A stretch of 29,199 nt of DNA from Thalassiosira profunda (lineage: Eukaryota; Bacillariophyta; Thalassiosirophyceae; Thalassiosirales; Thalassiosiraceae), in contig JALLAP010000523.1 of the NCBI GenBank assembly GCA_036939355.1, positions 1-29,199 of the forward strand. The letters run 5' to 3'. Shown here one piece after another: positions 9,549 through 20,300 of this stretch (within the stretch, counting starts at the first letter, position 1; each line of letters begins with the position of its first letter). The translations under genes and the position numbers were made by a program. The notes beneath the pieces are model-generated. The model saw nothing but the letters and a program-made list of their open reading frames with translations, had not been told where the DNA came from and did not search any database.

Positions 9549-10780
9549 ATGCCGCGGACGACGAGAGCAAGCGCCCACCGCGACGACGAGGTGGAGGCCG
9601 CCCACCTCAAGTACGAGGAGCCTGACGTTGGGGCCGGCAGTGTGTTCGCCCCCGGAGCTGTGGCAGGGATGATTCCCGCGTCGCTTCACCAAGATGCCCA
9701 GGCCGCGGAGATGGCGGCGGCCGCCCTGCCCGACCACCCCCCGGGGCACGCGGCCGAGACGGCGCAGGGGTCGGCGGATGCCCCTTTAGCCGTGGCCAAG
9801 GCTGAGGAGCACGTGCTGAACCCCGCGCACGAGGCCGCCGCAGAAGAAATGGCCCAGTACGTGCTGCCCCAGCCCCTGCCGGAATCGTGCCCCCCGCCCA
9901 AGTGGATGAATCGATTTGTGAGTGCGGTGCTGTCGAGAATTGCCATTCGCTAATTCGCCGAGTGGTCTATCGATCGTCTCATAACCTCTTTCATGACATA
10001 TGATATGCACTTCTCGCATCTCCTCTCTTTCTCCTCTCTTTCTCCAACAGGAGGAACTCAAAGCCTTCAAAGAACGGCACGGGACCTTCGACGTCCCCCC
10101 AGACTACAAGCACAAACAGCTCTCGTCCTGGATCCGCACCCAAAAACAGCAATCCAAGTACCTCCGGGAGGGGAAGGTCTCCCACCTGACCCCGGTGCGG
10201 ATCCAACTCCTCAATTCTATTGACTTTCCGTGGGCGGGCGAGCGGCGGGATCGGTTCTGGCGCGATCGGTACGCGGAGTTGGCGGCCTTCCATGCGCAAA
10301 CGGGCACGACGCGCATCCCGCCCAGTTACGCCGAGGCGCCCCAATTGCACACGTGGGTCAGTCTGCAGCGACGGCAATTGAAGCTGCACGGGGAGGGAAA
10401 GCCGACGAAGCTGACGGAGGAGCGGATTCAATTGCTGGAGGCGGTGGGGTTGGAGACGAAGATCCGGTCGACGACCACGTGGATGGATCGCTTCGTGAGT
10501 GGTTCTGGCGTCGGATATTCATTTCGCATCTTGTTTTTTCGTGCTCACTTCACACGTCCCCGTAACTGGCGTCGATGCGCAGATGGAACTGAAGCGCTAC
10601 AAGGACGAACATGGCAACTGCGACATTCCGCAAAAGTGGAAGGAGAATCCGAGCCTGGGGCGGTGGGTGGACAACCAAAAGACGCAACACCAGAAATTGT
10701 ACGACGGGAAGCCCACACACATGACGATCGAGCGGATTCAGTTGCTCGTGAGCATAGGCTTCAATTTTCGGAGGAAGTGA
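9549..10780 (+). CDS. Helicase-associated (HA) domain repeat protein
   Basis: Three exons: 9549-9917, 10051-10494 and 10583-10780, with introns of 133 and 88 bp, both phase 0 and GTGAGT...AG. The product is 336 residues. The first 118 residues are Ala/Glu/Pro-rich without a recognised fold. Three helicase-associated modules follow: EELKAFKERHGTFDVP...IQLLNSIDF, YAELAAFHAQTGTTRIPP...IQLLEAVGLE and MELKRYKDEHGNCDIP...IQLLVSIGF. Each has the conserved aromatic and G-x-x-x-(I/V)P positions plus a basic 'LxxWVxxQRxxxxxxxxGKxxxLTxxRIxLL' tail. Family knowledge: HA domains occur singly at the C-terminus of some bacterial helicases and as repeats in many diatom proteins, with nucleic-acid binding suspected. 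No helicase domain is present here. Both introns fall at the same place, right after WM(N/D)RF. Confidence 0.86.
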
Positions 10781-11129
10781 AGAGTTTACAAACCAAGCAG
10801 GGCGGCCTTATCTGCAACTCAACTGGAGGAGGAAATGATGCGTTTGTTGGAGCAACTCTTCCGTCGGAATACGCCCGGGCTTGTAAGGATTTGATACACG
10901 AAAGCACCGAACAGAATGAACGACTTTGCTATCTTAGGTGTCTGCGCCGGCCCTAAGTTTCTAGGTTCTTCCCGAGTGAAATGTTGCCCAACACAACTTC
11001 CTCTCGCATTCCTCATTCAATTAAATCATTTCTTCTCATATGAAAATATTCTGCTTGCCCTGAACAACCTTTCCTCTTACCTCTCCCAGAGTCAGTTGTT
11101 CTTCTCTTCTCCAGATTATGCCCAAGCAT
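10781..11129. other. Convergent 3' intergenic region
   Basis: A 349-bp gap between two converging 3' ends. It becomes AT-rich towards the middle (about 11010-11060), as expected for 3' UTR and polyadenylation sequence. I see no gene, RNA or repeat in it. Confidence 0.5.
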
Positions 11130-12156
11130 TCAGTACAAGGGAGCGTGCTTGCTCCCGATGTAATTCTTCAGAGGGCCAATTTTCTCTGGAGGGAGCATGA
11201 TGGTTCCTTTGATGGTCTGCCCACGCTCGTTGTACTGGCTGAAGACAAGCCAAGGATACGCGTTGAGAGCATCGCGGATGAATCCATTGGCGGCGTCAAT
11301 CTGGCGCTCCTTTCCCCGGAAAATGAGCCAGCCAAGCTCTGGCTGTTTGTAGATCTGGTAGTCAGGCACAGCAGACGTGTCCAACTTCTCAGGAGGAACT
11401 GCATTGCGCCCAACATACGTCAGCACTGTGGCGTCGTGGTAAGACGAATTCTTTTTGGATCTCACGGTCCACGCAAAGCGATCTCCGGGCTTGGCCAACA
11501 AAGCAGGTGCAGCCGACCTCGCCTGCAGCAGAAGCTCCGCTGAAAAAGGGACTACCTCCTTCTCCTCGGCCTCTAATGCCTTCAGCCTGTCTTCGGGTTC
11601 GTACATCTCCTCCTTGAGAAGATACCCACACATGCTGGGAGGGATGCATAGCATCTCCTTGTCGTACTCCCCACTCTCGTCATACAGCGAGTAGGCAGCA
11701 TACGGCTTCGCTCCGATGAGATCCCGGACACTCCAACCGATGTCGTATCTCGTCCACCCAGGTCCGCCAGGGCCGTGTGCTTCCTTAAAAATCAACCTAT
11801 GCGAGGAGTAGGAAGAGGGTGCATGAGACGTGGCTAGTCGCTGCTAGTCGGTGCTGAAATTCAGAGTGATTCATAGAGACTCACCAGCCCTCCTTGGGGG
11901 TCGTGACAGTTTTGCCGTCGTCAGTGGTGACCTCCACGGAGGCGCGCTCGTTCTTTCCTACATATTCGAGCATCAACTCCTCGGGGTAGTCCAGGAAAAC
12001 TTGGAAGCGGTCGCCCGGCTTGGCGAAGATCGAAGGGACGGCCTTCTTGGCCTCTTTCATGAGCTCGTGCTTATGTTCTTTCCACTGCGGCGACCCACTC
12101 GGGACGTACGCCTCGGGCGCATCCTTCCTTTTCTTTCCGGAGCGGAGATCCGCCAT
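11130..12156 (-). CDS. Unrecognised protein made of a tandemly duplicated domain
   Basis: Two exons: 12156-11885 and 11796-11130, with an 88-bp intron (GTGAGT donor, pyrimidine tract then ATAG acceptor; phase 2, giving a Trp codon across the junction). The product is 312 residues from the ATG at 12156; the TTG-started extension upstream is not used. I do not recognise the family. The protein is two copies of one unit. Copy 1 (about 35-149) reads AKKAVPSIFAKPGDRF (36-51), LEYVGKNE, GWLIF (90-94), VRDLIGAKPYAAYSLYDESG, IPP. Copy 2 (about 183-301) reads ARSAAPALLAKPGDRF (183-198), LTYVGRNA, GWLIF (246-250), IRDALNAYPWLVFSQYNERG, LPP. There is no signal peptide or membrane helix, so a soluble cytosolic or nuclear protein is likely. 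It is divergent from the F-box-like gene. Confidence 0.8.
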
Positions 12157-12615
12157 AATATCTTTTGCAACAGTTGAAAGTTGCAATCAACAAACAATGA
12201 CACATCAGATGCGCACGAAAGATACCGCGGTGATAACGGGACAGGGAGACCAACGGATGTAATTGCTCACCTCTGGAGGTTCAATGGGGATATTTCAGCA
12301 ATTGCAACGATGCACGCTTATGTGGGATGGGCCGGGGAGGAGGGGGAGAGGAGCGAGCGCGGAGGCGGAGTGTCGGAGATTTCCGGATCTTTTTTGCTCG
12401 TACTACTTACATAAGGTACCTATGACGGCTGCTTAAGTATTAACTGTGGTACGTACGACACATGGTAGGTAACCAAAATCCTCCTCCTCCCCAATCCTCC
12501 TCCTCCTGCTCCCCCGCGATAAGCAACCTACCCCCAACCTCCCCGCTCCAAAGGAGCTAGCGGCGAAGACCACGCAGGGACAGGCACCCACCGTCTTTCC
12601 CTGCGGCGGGACACG
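12157..12615. promoter_or_regulatory. Divergent intergenic region with CCT-rich tract and TTGCAA motifs
   Basis: A 459-bp space between the duplicated-domain and F-box-like gene starts. It has TTGCAA at 12165-12170, TTGCAAT at 12181-12187, and TTGCAACGATGCAC at 12302-12315. The last is a 14-mer that recurs at 21673-21686 in another divergent promoter region. A palindromic GTACGTAC lies at 12449-12456, and a CCT/CTCC-rich tract spans about 12480-12516. Promoter function is inferred from position. Confidence 0.4.
12480..12516. repeat. Imperfect CCT/CTCC simple-sequence tract
   Basis: A pyrimidine-only run of CCT triplets interrupted by CCCAAT and then G, lying about 100 bp upstream of the F-box-like ATG. 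Confidence 0.6.
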
Positions 12616-13672
12616 ATGGTACAGACTCGGAACGGGGCGAAGAGGCACAAATCGACAGTCTTAGATGCGACGCTCGGCAACAATGACGTGCTTCTTGGCA
12701 TCGCTCCTTACCTGGATTGCGATGCCCTCTTCAATCTTGCTCTCGTCAGCCAACGCTTCGGCTCAAAACTCGCTAATAACATTTCTCTGGTTCAAGACGT
12801 CGCGAGGCAGATTATCGGCAAATCGATGTCGGATGAAGAGCGTGCGCAATTGCCCAGATACGACGGAGAATCGTGGATTGCGTTGCTTCATGAATTGGAA
12901 TGCCTCCGCGGTCCATTAGAATTCAACCAGCGGATCGGTTACCCCCTTGATTACGTCAACGGAGATCGTGCGTGCGTCACCTCGTCCAACGAATTTGATG
13001 TCGTGCAGACTTTCCGCAACAACAGTGGTCTTGAAAGTGTAGGATACCCGGTCATCGCAATGTGCAGCAACAATATCATGCGAGCTGGAAAACACTACGC
13101 CAGTTTCACTCTGACCGGAGACTTCAACATTTTTTACTGCTTTCCCGGAATCGTGAGGCCCATCAAAGATTTAGACAATCTGCTCGAGGAGGAGGGGGGA
13201 TTCCGGCAAACATTTTGTTTCTGGGATCGAACGTATCTTCCTGATATGAATGCCATCTTCGACCGGACCGATAGGTGGGGTTCTCATGGTAGCAGAACTG
13301 TCGACTTTTGCATGTATAGCGCCCCATCTGGATGCTGCGTATGGGGCAACTTTCAATCAGACAGAGCGAGGATGGATCAGGGACGATTGGATTGGGTTGG
13401 AGACGACGATACAGAGGTTGGAATGCTCCTGGACTTGGATGAAGGGACTCTCGAGGTGTACGTCAATGGCGAGAGGCTGGGGGTGTTGAAAGATGTGAGT
13501 TTCTCTCGTGAATAAACGGTTGTTCTGCTTCTGCTGTATTGATTGATAATCTGTCCGCTCGAAGGGACTAAGCGGCGAGTATTGTTGGACGGCCACAGTA
13601 CAGGCACAGGAAATACGTGAACCTGAACAGCAAAATGTCCGCATCCAAAGGGGACCAGTTCCGATGAGTTAG
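12616..13672 (+). CDS. F-box-like / SPRY-like domain protein
   Basis: Two exons: 12616-13494 and 13565-13672, joined across a 70-bp phase 0 intron (GTGAGT...GAAG). The product is 328 residues. Reading through the donor gives an early stop at 13513-13515, whereas splicing continues the SPRY-type ending VYVNGERLGVLKD + GLSGEYCWTATVQ...NVRIQRG. This order (ligand-free strand, 'GxLxxGLxGxYxWxV', 'VRI') is characteristic of SPRY/concanavalin-like domains. Near the N-terminus, LLGIAPYLDCDALFNLALVS (about 26-45) matches an F-box-like helix pair ('ilxylxxxdLxxlalVsrrf'). Family knowledge: F-box proteins are substrate adaptors of SCF ubiquitin ligases, and the SPRY part would bind the substrate. The partner is unknown. 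The central region is Cys- and Asp-rich. Confidence 0.8.
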
Positions 13673-13737
13673 AAGGATGAGCGGTCCTCCTGGTACCCCA
13701 AACTTTACATCCTACTGATTGTTTCCCTCATAAACAC

Positions 13738-14544
13738 CTACTGTCCGCTAAGAGCAGCAGTTTTCGACATCATGGCCGCAACATCCTCGTAGCTCACGCC
13801 CTCCTTGAACGCCGAGCCCACCCTCTTGGAATTGTCCGCCGAGGCCGCGAACGTCACGAACTCCCCCTCGACCTTCTCCACGATGGGCACCTCGTTCTCG
13901 CTTCCACTGGCACCCCCCGCCGACAGCATCACCTTCGCCCCAAAGGCCTCCAGCGACGCGGTATCCTTCATGTCCAACGCCGCCAGCACCATCTTCAACG
14001 GCGCCGAGCGGTACGTCCGCGCCAGCATACGCACGATCCGGGCCCGTAGCCGCGTCGTCGCGCTCGCCCCGTTCACGGCGTCGCTCAGCAGCCTCCGGTC
14101 CTCCGACACCGGCTCCCCCTCCGCGCCGTACTCGGGAATGCCGAGCTTGCGCAGTTCCGGCCAAAAGTCGGAGAATTGGCAGTGCTCCAACAATTCGGCG
14201 CACCGGACCAACGTGGCGCAGGGCTCCCGGCTTTGGACGCGCTCGGGAACGAGGCACATGAGGGCCATGAAGTCGGTGTCGGGGAATTGCAGCAGCGCCA
14301 GAAACGCGGCCAGCGACGTGAGCGTCGCGCCGTTCTCGCCCTCGAGGTGGGGGAAGAATTGGTACAGCTTGACGAGGGTGCGGTTGGCGTCGAAGCTGTA
14401 TTGGGCGTCGGATTGGAGGGTCGAGGCGACGGCCGAGACCTGGGCCCTAACATAGCTCTCCAGCTTGGGGACGACCTCGGGATCGTAGGCCGACGCCGAC
14501 GAGAGGAGCGACTGGACGTCGCTGTGGGAGGGCGGGGCGGCCAT
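13738..14544 (-). CDS. eIF3k: Eukaryotic translation initiation factor 3 subunit K
   Basis: Single exon, 268 residues, from the ATG at 14544 with GCCACCATGG-type context. The N-terminal HAM/PCI part matches eIF3k: VQSLLSSASAYDPEVVPKLE, YVRAQVS, then DANRTLVKLYQFFPHLE (family 'DLEANLAVLKLYQFNP'), LLQFPDTDFMALMCLVPERV, and CAELLEHCQFSDFWPEL (family 'GDLLETCHFQAFWQAL'). The C-terminal winged-helix-like region has IVEKVEGEFVTF. It is about 50 residues longer than the human protein, partly through an insertion around GAEGEPVSEDRRLLSDAVNGAS and partly through a longer tail. Role: a non-essential peripheral subunit of the eIF3 complex in cytosolic translation initiation. Its 3' end lies only 65 bp from the F-box-like gene end, and it shares a divergent intergenic region with the zinc-motif gene. 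Confidence 0.88.
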   Translation of the reverse strand: MAAPPSHSDVQSLLSSASAYDPEVVPKLESYVRAQVSAVASTLQSDAQYSFDANRTLVKLYQFFPHLEGENGATLTSLAAFLALLQFPDTDFMALMCLVPERVQSREPCATLVRCAELLEHCQFSDFWPELRKLGIPEYGAEGEPVSEDRRLLSDAVNGASATTRLRARIVRMLARTYRSAPLKMVLAALDMKDTASLEAFGAKVMLSAGGASGSENEVPIVEKVEGEFVTFAASADNSKRVGSAFKEGVSYEDVAAMMSKTAALSGQ

Positions 14545-14887
14545 GGTGGCGTGGCGACTGCAAAGGGGGGGCGCTACGAGAGGACGCGGCGGGGGAGCGA
14601 GAGCTTTGTGCTCAATTTTCAGAGGAGGAGGAGGAGAGAAGTGGTGAGGCGGCCAGACGACCCCTCCAAATGTAATACTGATTCCTCTTCACGTAGACGT
14701 AAGACACAGTCTCTTCTTGCTGTGGGCACGAGAAACGAGGTGTGACAGAGGTGGCATGAAGTCTCGAATTCAACTTGCTCCAAGCAATCAGCGCCCCTCC
14801 AAGGCGAGCTGGCGGCGTTCACAAACACAAAGCGACAACTGGCAGGCCAGCAAGGCGCCCATACCCAGGCCAGACACGATAACGAGC
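14545..14887. promoter_or_regulatory. Divergent intergenic region (eIF3k / p27-like)
   Basis: A 343-bp space holding both promoters and leaders. A purine-rich GAGGAGGAGGAG run lies near 14622-14640 on the + strand. No other element or gene is seen. Confidence 0.4.
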
Positions 14888-16547
14888 ATGGCGGACCCTC
14901 CCGCCCCCCACGCCGGTGCCATGGCCTACGTCGGTCCGGCCCCCGACGACCACGAGCTCACCGCCTCCGCCGACGCCCTCACCAAGGTACGATCGTGTTG
15001 CCCAAAAAAGTTGATGTATGCACACAGCTAACCATGGCCATCTTGCGAATGGTCGACAGCGCCTGTACCTCACCGTCATGGACGTCTTCGGGAACTACGC
15101 CCCCGACGACGACGTTGAGTACGCCCGGATGCTCGACACGCTCAAACAGAAGAAATTGCCCAAGGCGGTGTGTCCCACCCCCAAGGCCAACCGGGACAAC
15201 CGCGGCATCGTCGCGAAGCGTCTCATGGAGGGATATACACTTAGGGACGAGGTGTGCGACGCGTGCGTCATGCCCCTGATGGAGCACGAGGGGGAGGTGT
15301 CGTGCGTGGTCTGCCGCAAGGTCGAGTGCGAGTCCGACGAGGAGGGGTCGGTGGGGAGCGACATGGCCCTGGCGTTGGCGGCGACGACGGGGTCGGAGGG
15401 GACGGCGGAGGAGCGCGAGGCGATGGTGGAGAAGGAGCTGCGGGAGGCGAACGAGCGGCGCGCCCGGGCCAAGGCGGTGTATGCGCTCAAGCTGGGCGAG
15501 GGGTGGGCGATGCTGGACCACAAGCTGTGTGGCGAATGTGACATGCCGATGATGCAGCGCGAGGAGATTGTTGAGTGCGTCTTCTGCCCCAAGGAGGAGG
15601 AGAAGGCGGCCGAGATGACAAACGAGCCGGATGAGGCAAAGGAAGCCCCGGTTGCGGCTGCTGCTGCGGCCGCCAAGCCCGCCCATGTGTCCAAGTCAGT
15701 GATCAAGCTGTCGCAAGCCGAGGCCATCGCGGCCCGTCTGGAGGCACCGGAGGCCGGCCTCGACCGCGCCGAGGGCGCGTTGCTCGACACGATGGAGGCG
15801 CTCGGCATCACCTCGCCCCGCTCCCGCGATTTCTTCGCCGCCAAGAAGCGCCTCCGCGAGGCCGAGGGGGGGTTGCGCGAGGCCGAAGAGCTCGCGGCGG
15901 TGGACGAGACGCTGACGCTGGAGTCGTTGACGATGGAGGCGGCGCCGGCCAAGGACGTCGAGGCGCCGGCCGACGCGAAAGACGAAGGGTGCGACGCGAG
16001 CGTGGCGTATGCCGTCGCCCACACCCCGCGGGCCGCGCAGGGGTGCGCGGTGGTGAGCGCGCTCTTCCCGCGGTTGACGCGGCTGTTTGCTCGGACGGCC
16101 GGGTCGCCGATGGGAGCGTCCCGTCCGACGATCGTCTTGGACGACGCGCCGGCCAAGTCTGTGGCGTACGGAGGAAGCGCAGGGAGCGAGGCGAAGGCAG
16201 CGGCCGCCGCCCTCGTCGAGGAGGGGTGGGCGGTGTCCCAGGAGAACTGCGCCGGGTGCGCGCTGCCACTGTTCGCCAAGGGGCAGGCGACGCGGTGCGC
16301 CGTGTGCGGCCCCGCGTGTGGCACCGGCACCGTCGGCGCGCCGCACAAGTCTGCCCAGTACGCCCCGAAGGAAGGACGGCACAAGCACAATGCCGTCGCG
16401 AACGAAATGGCGAACCGGCTGATGCGGGGATGGACGCTGGTGGAGGGCGGGCGTTGCGCGGCGTGCGGCCTGCAGACGATGCGGGATCCGGCGACGCGGT
16501 TCGCCCACTGCGTGGCCTGCGGGATGACGGGCACGCCGCGGAACTGA
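14888..16547 (+). CDS. Protein with four Sjogren autoantigen p27-like zinc motifs
   Basis: Two exons: 14888-14986 and 15060-16547. The 73-bp intron starts GTACG; the acceptor at 15058-15059 is the one that keeps phase 0, giving ADALTK|RLYLTVMD. The product is 528 residues. Four units resemble the Auto_anti-p27 zinc ribbon ('mleGwtLldxxCpxCxxPLmxxxgxxxCvxC'). Their paired cysteines are 99/102-115/118, 190/193-206/209, 430/433-446/449 and 499/502-517/520. The first three have exactly CxxC-x12-CxxC, the fourth x14. Each is preceded by a Gly-aromatic motif (EGYTL, EGWAM, EGWAV, RGWTL). Between units 2 and 3 lies a long Ala/Glu-rich charged stretch, probably helical or disordered. Zinc binding is well supported; cellular function is unknown. 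The family includes human SSSCA1/ZNRD2, which usually has one such motif. Confidence 0.82.
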
Positions 16548-17361
16548 ACAGTGATTGGCACAAGGGCGGGTCCAGGAGCGAATTGAGAAAGAGCCAGAGT
16601 ACAGGCTTTGGGGGAATCGTGAACTGCGAGATTTTGGAGAATGGAGTGTGATTTGTATGTTATGCTGCGAATTTGTGTTGTTCCGGAGCGGGCGTGTGTG
16701 TTGTCGAGGAGAGTAGATCAAGAATTGAAGACAAGAATTGTAGAAAATATCGATAATGGAGAAGGTACTCCCTCGTGCTCAATTCCACTTTGCTTTTCAC
16801 ACTCGTTTGCTTTGCTGCCGGCTGCCAATGACAACCCTAACCTGCTACGTGCCTTTGAGTGAGTACTGTTTGTGATACAGGGACAATACGAAGTTTCATC
16901 GCCCCCGTCACCAGTCAGTCGTCTCCAGAGGTAGAGCCCTGTGCAGCTCCAACCCCTCTCATTTCTCTAGGTAGTATCGTGTCTACGATCAACAACTGTG
17001 CTGTTGAGTTGCCAGGCAGGCAACGTTCGGGTCGCAGATCCGGACAACTCTCGCGTCTGATGCGACACTTTCTGAATAAGCAAGATTGACATCCGGTATT
17101 GAGATGGTATCTCAACGACACTAATAGTTAAATAAAATAAGACGGTGCATCTCCATCCCTTAAGGCTTCACGATCAAACCTTCGCCGTAGATGTCTTTTG
17201 CAAAGTGTCTCCTTGAAGTTTGCGGTGAGATTCTGCAAAAATGCATGGAGGAAGCTCGGAAGAAAAAATGCAGGGTTTTGCTGCATGAACTTTGTCGACG
17301 CGGGAGGAATGCCCGATGCCCCGTTGATCGTCGGCCGGACCGCCGCAAGCCCCACACGCCC
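16548..17361. other. Intergenic region between tandem + strand genes
   Basis: An 814-bp stretch, more AT-rich than its neighbours, holding the 3' UTR of the p27-like gene and the promoter/leader of the PSP1 gene. The frame open from the ATG at 17191 into the PSP1 start at 17362 could extend that protein by 57 basic residues. No RNA gene, repeat or convincing ORF is seen. Confidence 0.45.
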
Positions 17362-20300
17362 ATGATGGCGAACGCCCCCTTCGTCGGCGGCGGGGCGTCC
17401 CTGCTGGAGGATTTCAAGGGGTGAGTGCTCGGTGCGCGGGGGGTGTCAGAAGAGGGGGGGGGCGACAACCACCATCACCATCATGACGAGATGGGTTGCA
17501 GCTGGCCTTACAATGGGGGCGGGATGCCGTTGCCTCCTCGCGGGGGCTGCCGTCCTTTGCTCGCTGTTGGTATTGCAGCTGCGCAATGATGTGTGGCTTT
17601 TGCGGGGGTTGGCGGCGCCAGATTCAATTGCCGGGCTCCTATTCGATCAAGTTCAACTGCAAGTCCTCCATCTCGTGCACCGATGCATCCTCGCGTGCAT
17701 GGCGATTGCAGGACGAAGGATCTGCTTGGTGAACGATTCATTTGGTCTGCTGGCCTACTGCTTTCGGCCTCTGAGACGTCCCCGACGTCGCCGCTCGTGT
17801 TCTGTGTCGACTCTGAGCTAAGATGTGATGGAGACTATCTTACTCATTTTTCATCTTCTCTCCCGACACCACTCGCAGGCCTGACAATGGGATGCAACAG
17901 CTCAACTCCGGCTTTTCCTCCTTGTCCTTCTCGTCGAGCCTGCCTCCGGGGATGATGCAAAAGCCGGACTTGCCCCTTTCGCCCCTGCCATCCATGGCGC
18001 CAACCTCCATGGACGGATCATCTCTGAAAAGCAGCTTGGGAAGCGTCGGCGATCAAGAGGGAGGATCGTTGTACAACAACATCCCCGCCTCCCCGCTGTC
18101 CCCGGTCTTTCGCCAGTCGAACCAGCCCCTGATGATGGCCCGGGCCCAGAGCCTAGGCGAGAACTCCCAAGGAGCCGCGCCTGGCTTCGCCGCGTCTCCG
18201 GCGATTCAGCCCACGGGTGCCTACTCTCCCAGTGTGCAGGCCTCGGCGTCCATGATGGAGGGCCGGCCCTCTCAGCTGTTGGCGGGGAATGCGAATCAGC
18301 AAGATTCCCTGGCGTCGTTCTTGCCGNATGGAGGGCCGGCCCTCTCAGCTGTTGGCGGGGAATGCGAATCAGCAAGATTCCCTGGCGTCGTTCTTGCCGC
18401 CGCCTCCCAATTTGGACGCCAACGCCAATGCCCCGCTGCAGATTGGCCGCATTGACAGCCACACCGGCCTCTTCCTGGCCGAGAACGAAGACTCGCCCCC
18501 GTCCCAAGGTCCCTTTGTATCGGAGGCACGAAATCTTGGCGGCATCTTCAACGACGCCGGGGCGAGCCAGGGCATGAACCGAGAGAGGTCGCTTTCCTCT
18601 CCAGGGACGTTTCTCCAACAGCAAGCCTTCGGCGCCAAGTCCCTCCCGCCGGGCGTCCAGGTCCTCCACGAGGACCAGCCGGCGTCGTGGAACGAGGGTC
18701 CCGGCTTCCCCGCGCCGCCGCGCGCCGGCACGTCCTCGCCGAGCAACTACGATAGGTTCCACTCCCGGCCGCCCCGCCACTGCGGCACGAGGGAGGCCCA
18801 GGCGTTGCTGTCGCCGCGGATCGAGATGCGCCATGCCGCGTCTGAGGGAAACTTTAACTTCCCGCCCGCCGGCATGCCGTTGGGAAGCCACGCGAGTCCC
18901 ATTGGGCGGTCGCAGCCCAACATTGCAACTGGGGTCATCGGCTCCCCTAGCTTCGATGCGTCGGTTCAGGGAGGAGGTCCGTCGAGCGAGAGGCACTCGT
19001 TCGGAGGTGGGGATGCCTTGTAAGTCTCTTGTTCCCTCGCTTTCCCTCCATCACTCAAGACGTCGCTAACACGCATCGCTTTCTTCTTGCTTCGTGGCCT
19101 TCAGAAATCCCCACCCGAACATGGCACAATACCCACCGCAATCAGCTCCAATGCCCATGCCGCCGGCTTCGCCGATGCCACCCGCTCCTGCCATGGCCCC
19201 ACACCTTCAGCCACAGTCGCCCATGATTCCCAACTTCCAGAGGCACCACTCCACTGGTTCTCAGCACTTCCTGGTGAACGAGCGGGGAGAGGTGGTGGGG
19301 CACGCCAGTCCCATGGTCACGCACAGCATCATTGGAGGTTTCCCTCAGGGCGAGCCGAGGAATATGAACTTCCCTCCCGCGCGTCCCCAACGCGCCCAGA
19401 GCTATGGCGGCCCGCATCCGGGCCATGCGAACCCCATCCAATTGCCGCTGCAGGGCCCGCCGCTTGGTTTCAGCGCCATTCCCATCCAGAACGACGCCCT
19501 GAACGTGGGGTCTATTGGCGACGGCAGGATGACTCAACACCAGCGAGTCAACACCGAGCCCATCCCTCTGACCTCGTTTGTCAACCAAAGCCCAGTTGCC
19601 AGCGTTCACTCGAGGCAGGGAAGCGGGAGCGTGATCCTGATTGGCGAGAATATCGAGGGCATCGACGAGCCTGGATTGGCCGTGCCTGACAAGGGCTCTC
19701 CGGCAAGCACATCTTATGCCTCCAAGCTCATGATGCCGCGCCCTGAACCAGCCATGGATCCAGCGAAGGAGGAGCAGGCAGAGGCGCATCCGCTGACCGC
19801 CGGAGGGAGCTTGGCCAAGTCCAGTCCGAGGCAGGTCTACAACGTCAAGTTCAAACGCAGCCAGCGCAACTTCATCCTCGGTCCGCGGGTCACGCGAGAG
19901 ATCAAGGTCGGCTGCTACGTGAAGGTCGAAGCCGACCGGGGCGAAGACCTGGGCATCGTCATGAGCATCACTCCCCTGGAGAAGTACCTCGCGCCTAACC
20001 GCCACCGGTCCCTGACCGAAGGCAGCCTCGGCAGCGGCGACCTTCACTCCTCGTCCCTCGGCCTGTCCGCCAACCTTGGCGACATGAAGCGCATCATGCG
20101 GGCGGCGACCCACGACGAAATCTCGCTGCTCGACGTCAAGCGCGAGGAGGAGGAGGAGCTTCTGAGGATTTGCTGCACCAAGGCCCGCCAGCGCGGGCTG
20201 CCCATGACGGTCGTCGACGCCGAGTACCAATACGACCGCAACAAGCTAACCTTCTTCTTCCAGGCGGAGGGGAGGATCGATTTCCGCGAACTGGTCCGGG

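Noticed and set aside
15095..16561. 488-codon - strand ORF opposite the p27-like gene
   Set aside because: A Ser/Ala/Arg-rich translation with no motif, antisense to a frame with four ordered zinc motifs; a GC-bias shadow.
16859..17089. 76-codon ORF in the gap before the PSP1 gene
   Set aside because: No ATG start, motif or coding-like composition.
17432..17821. Open frame inside the first PSP1 intron
   Set aside because: It starts with GTG, has no known domain, and both splice sites around it fit the PSP1 frame.
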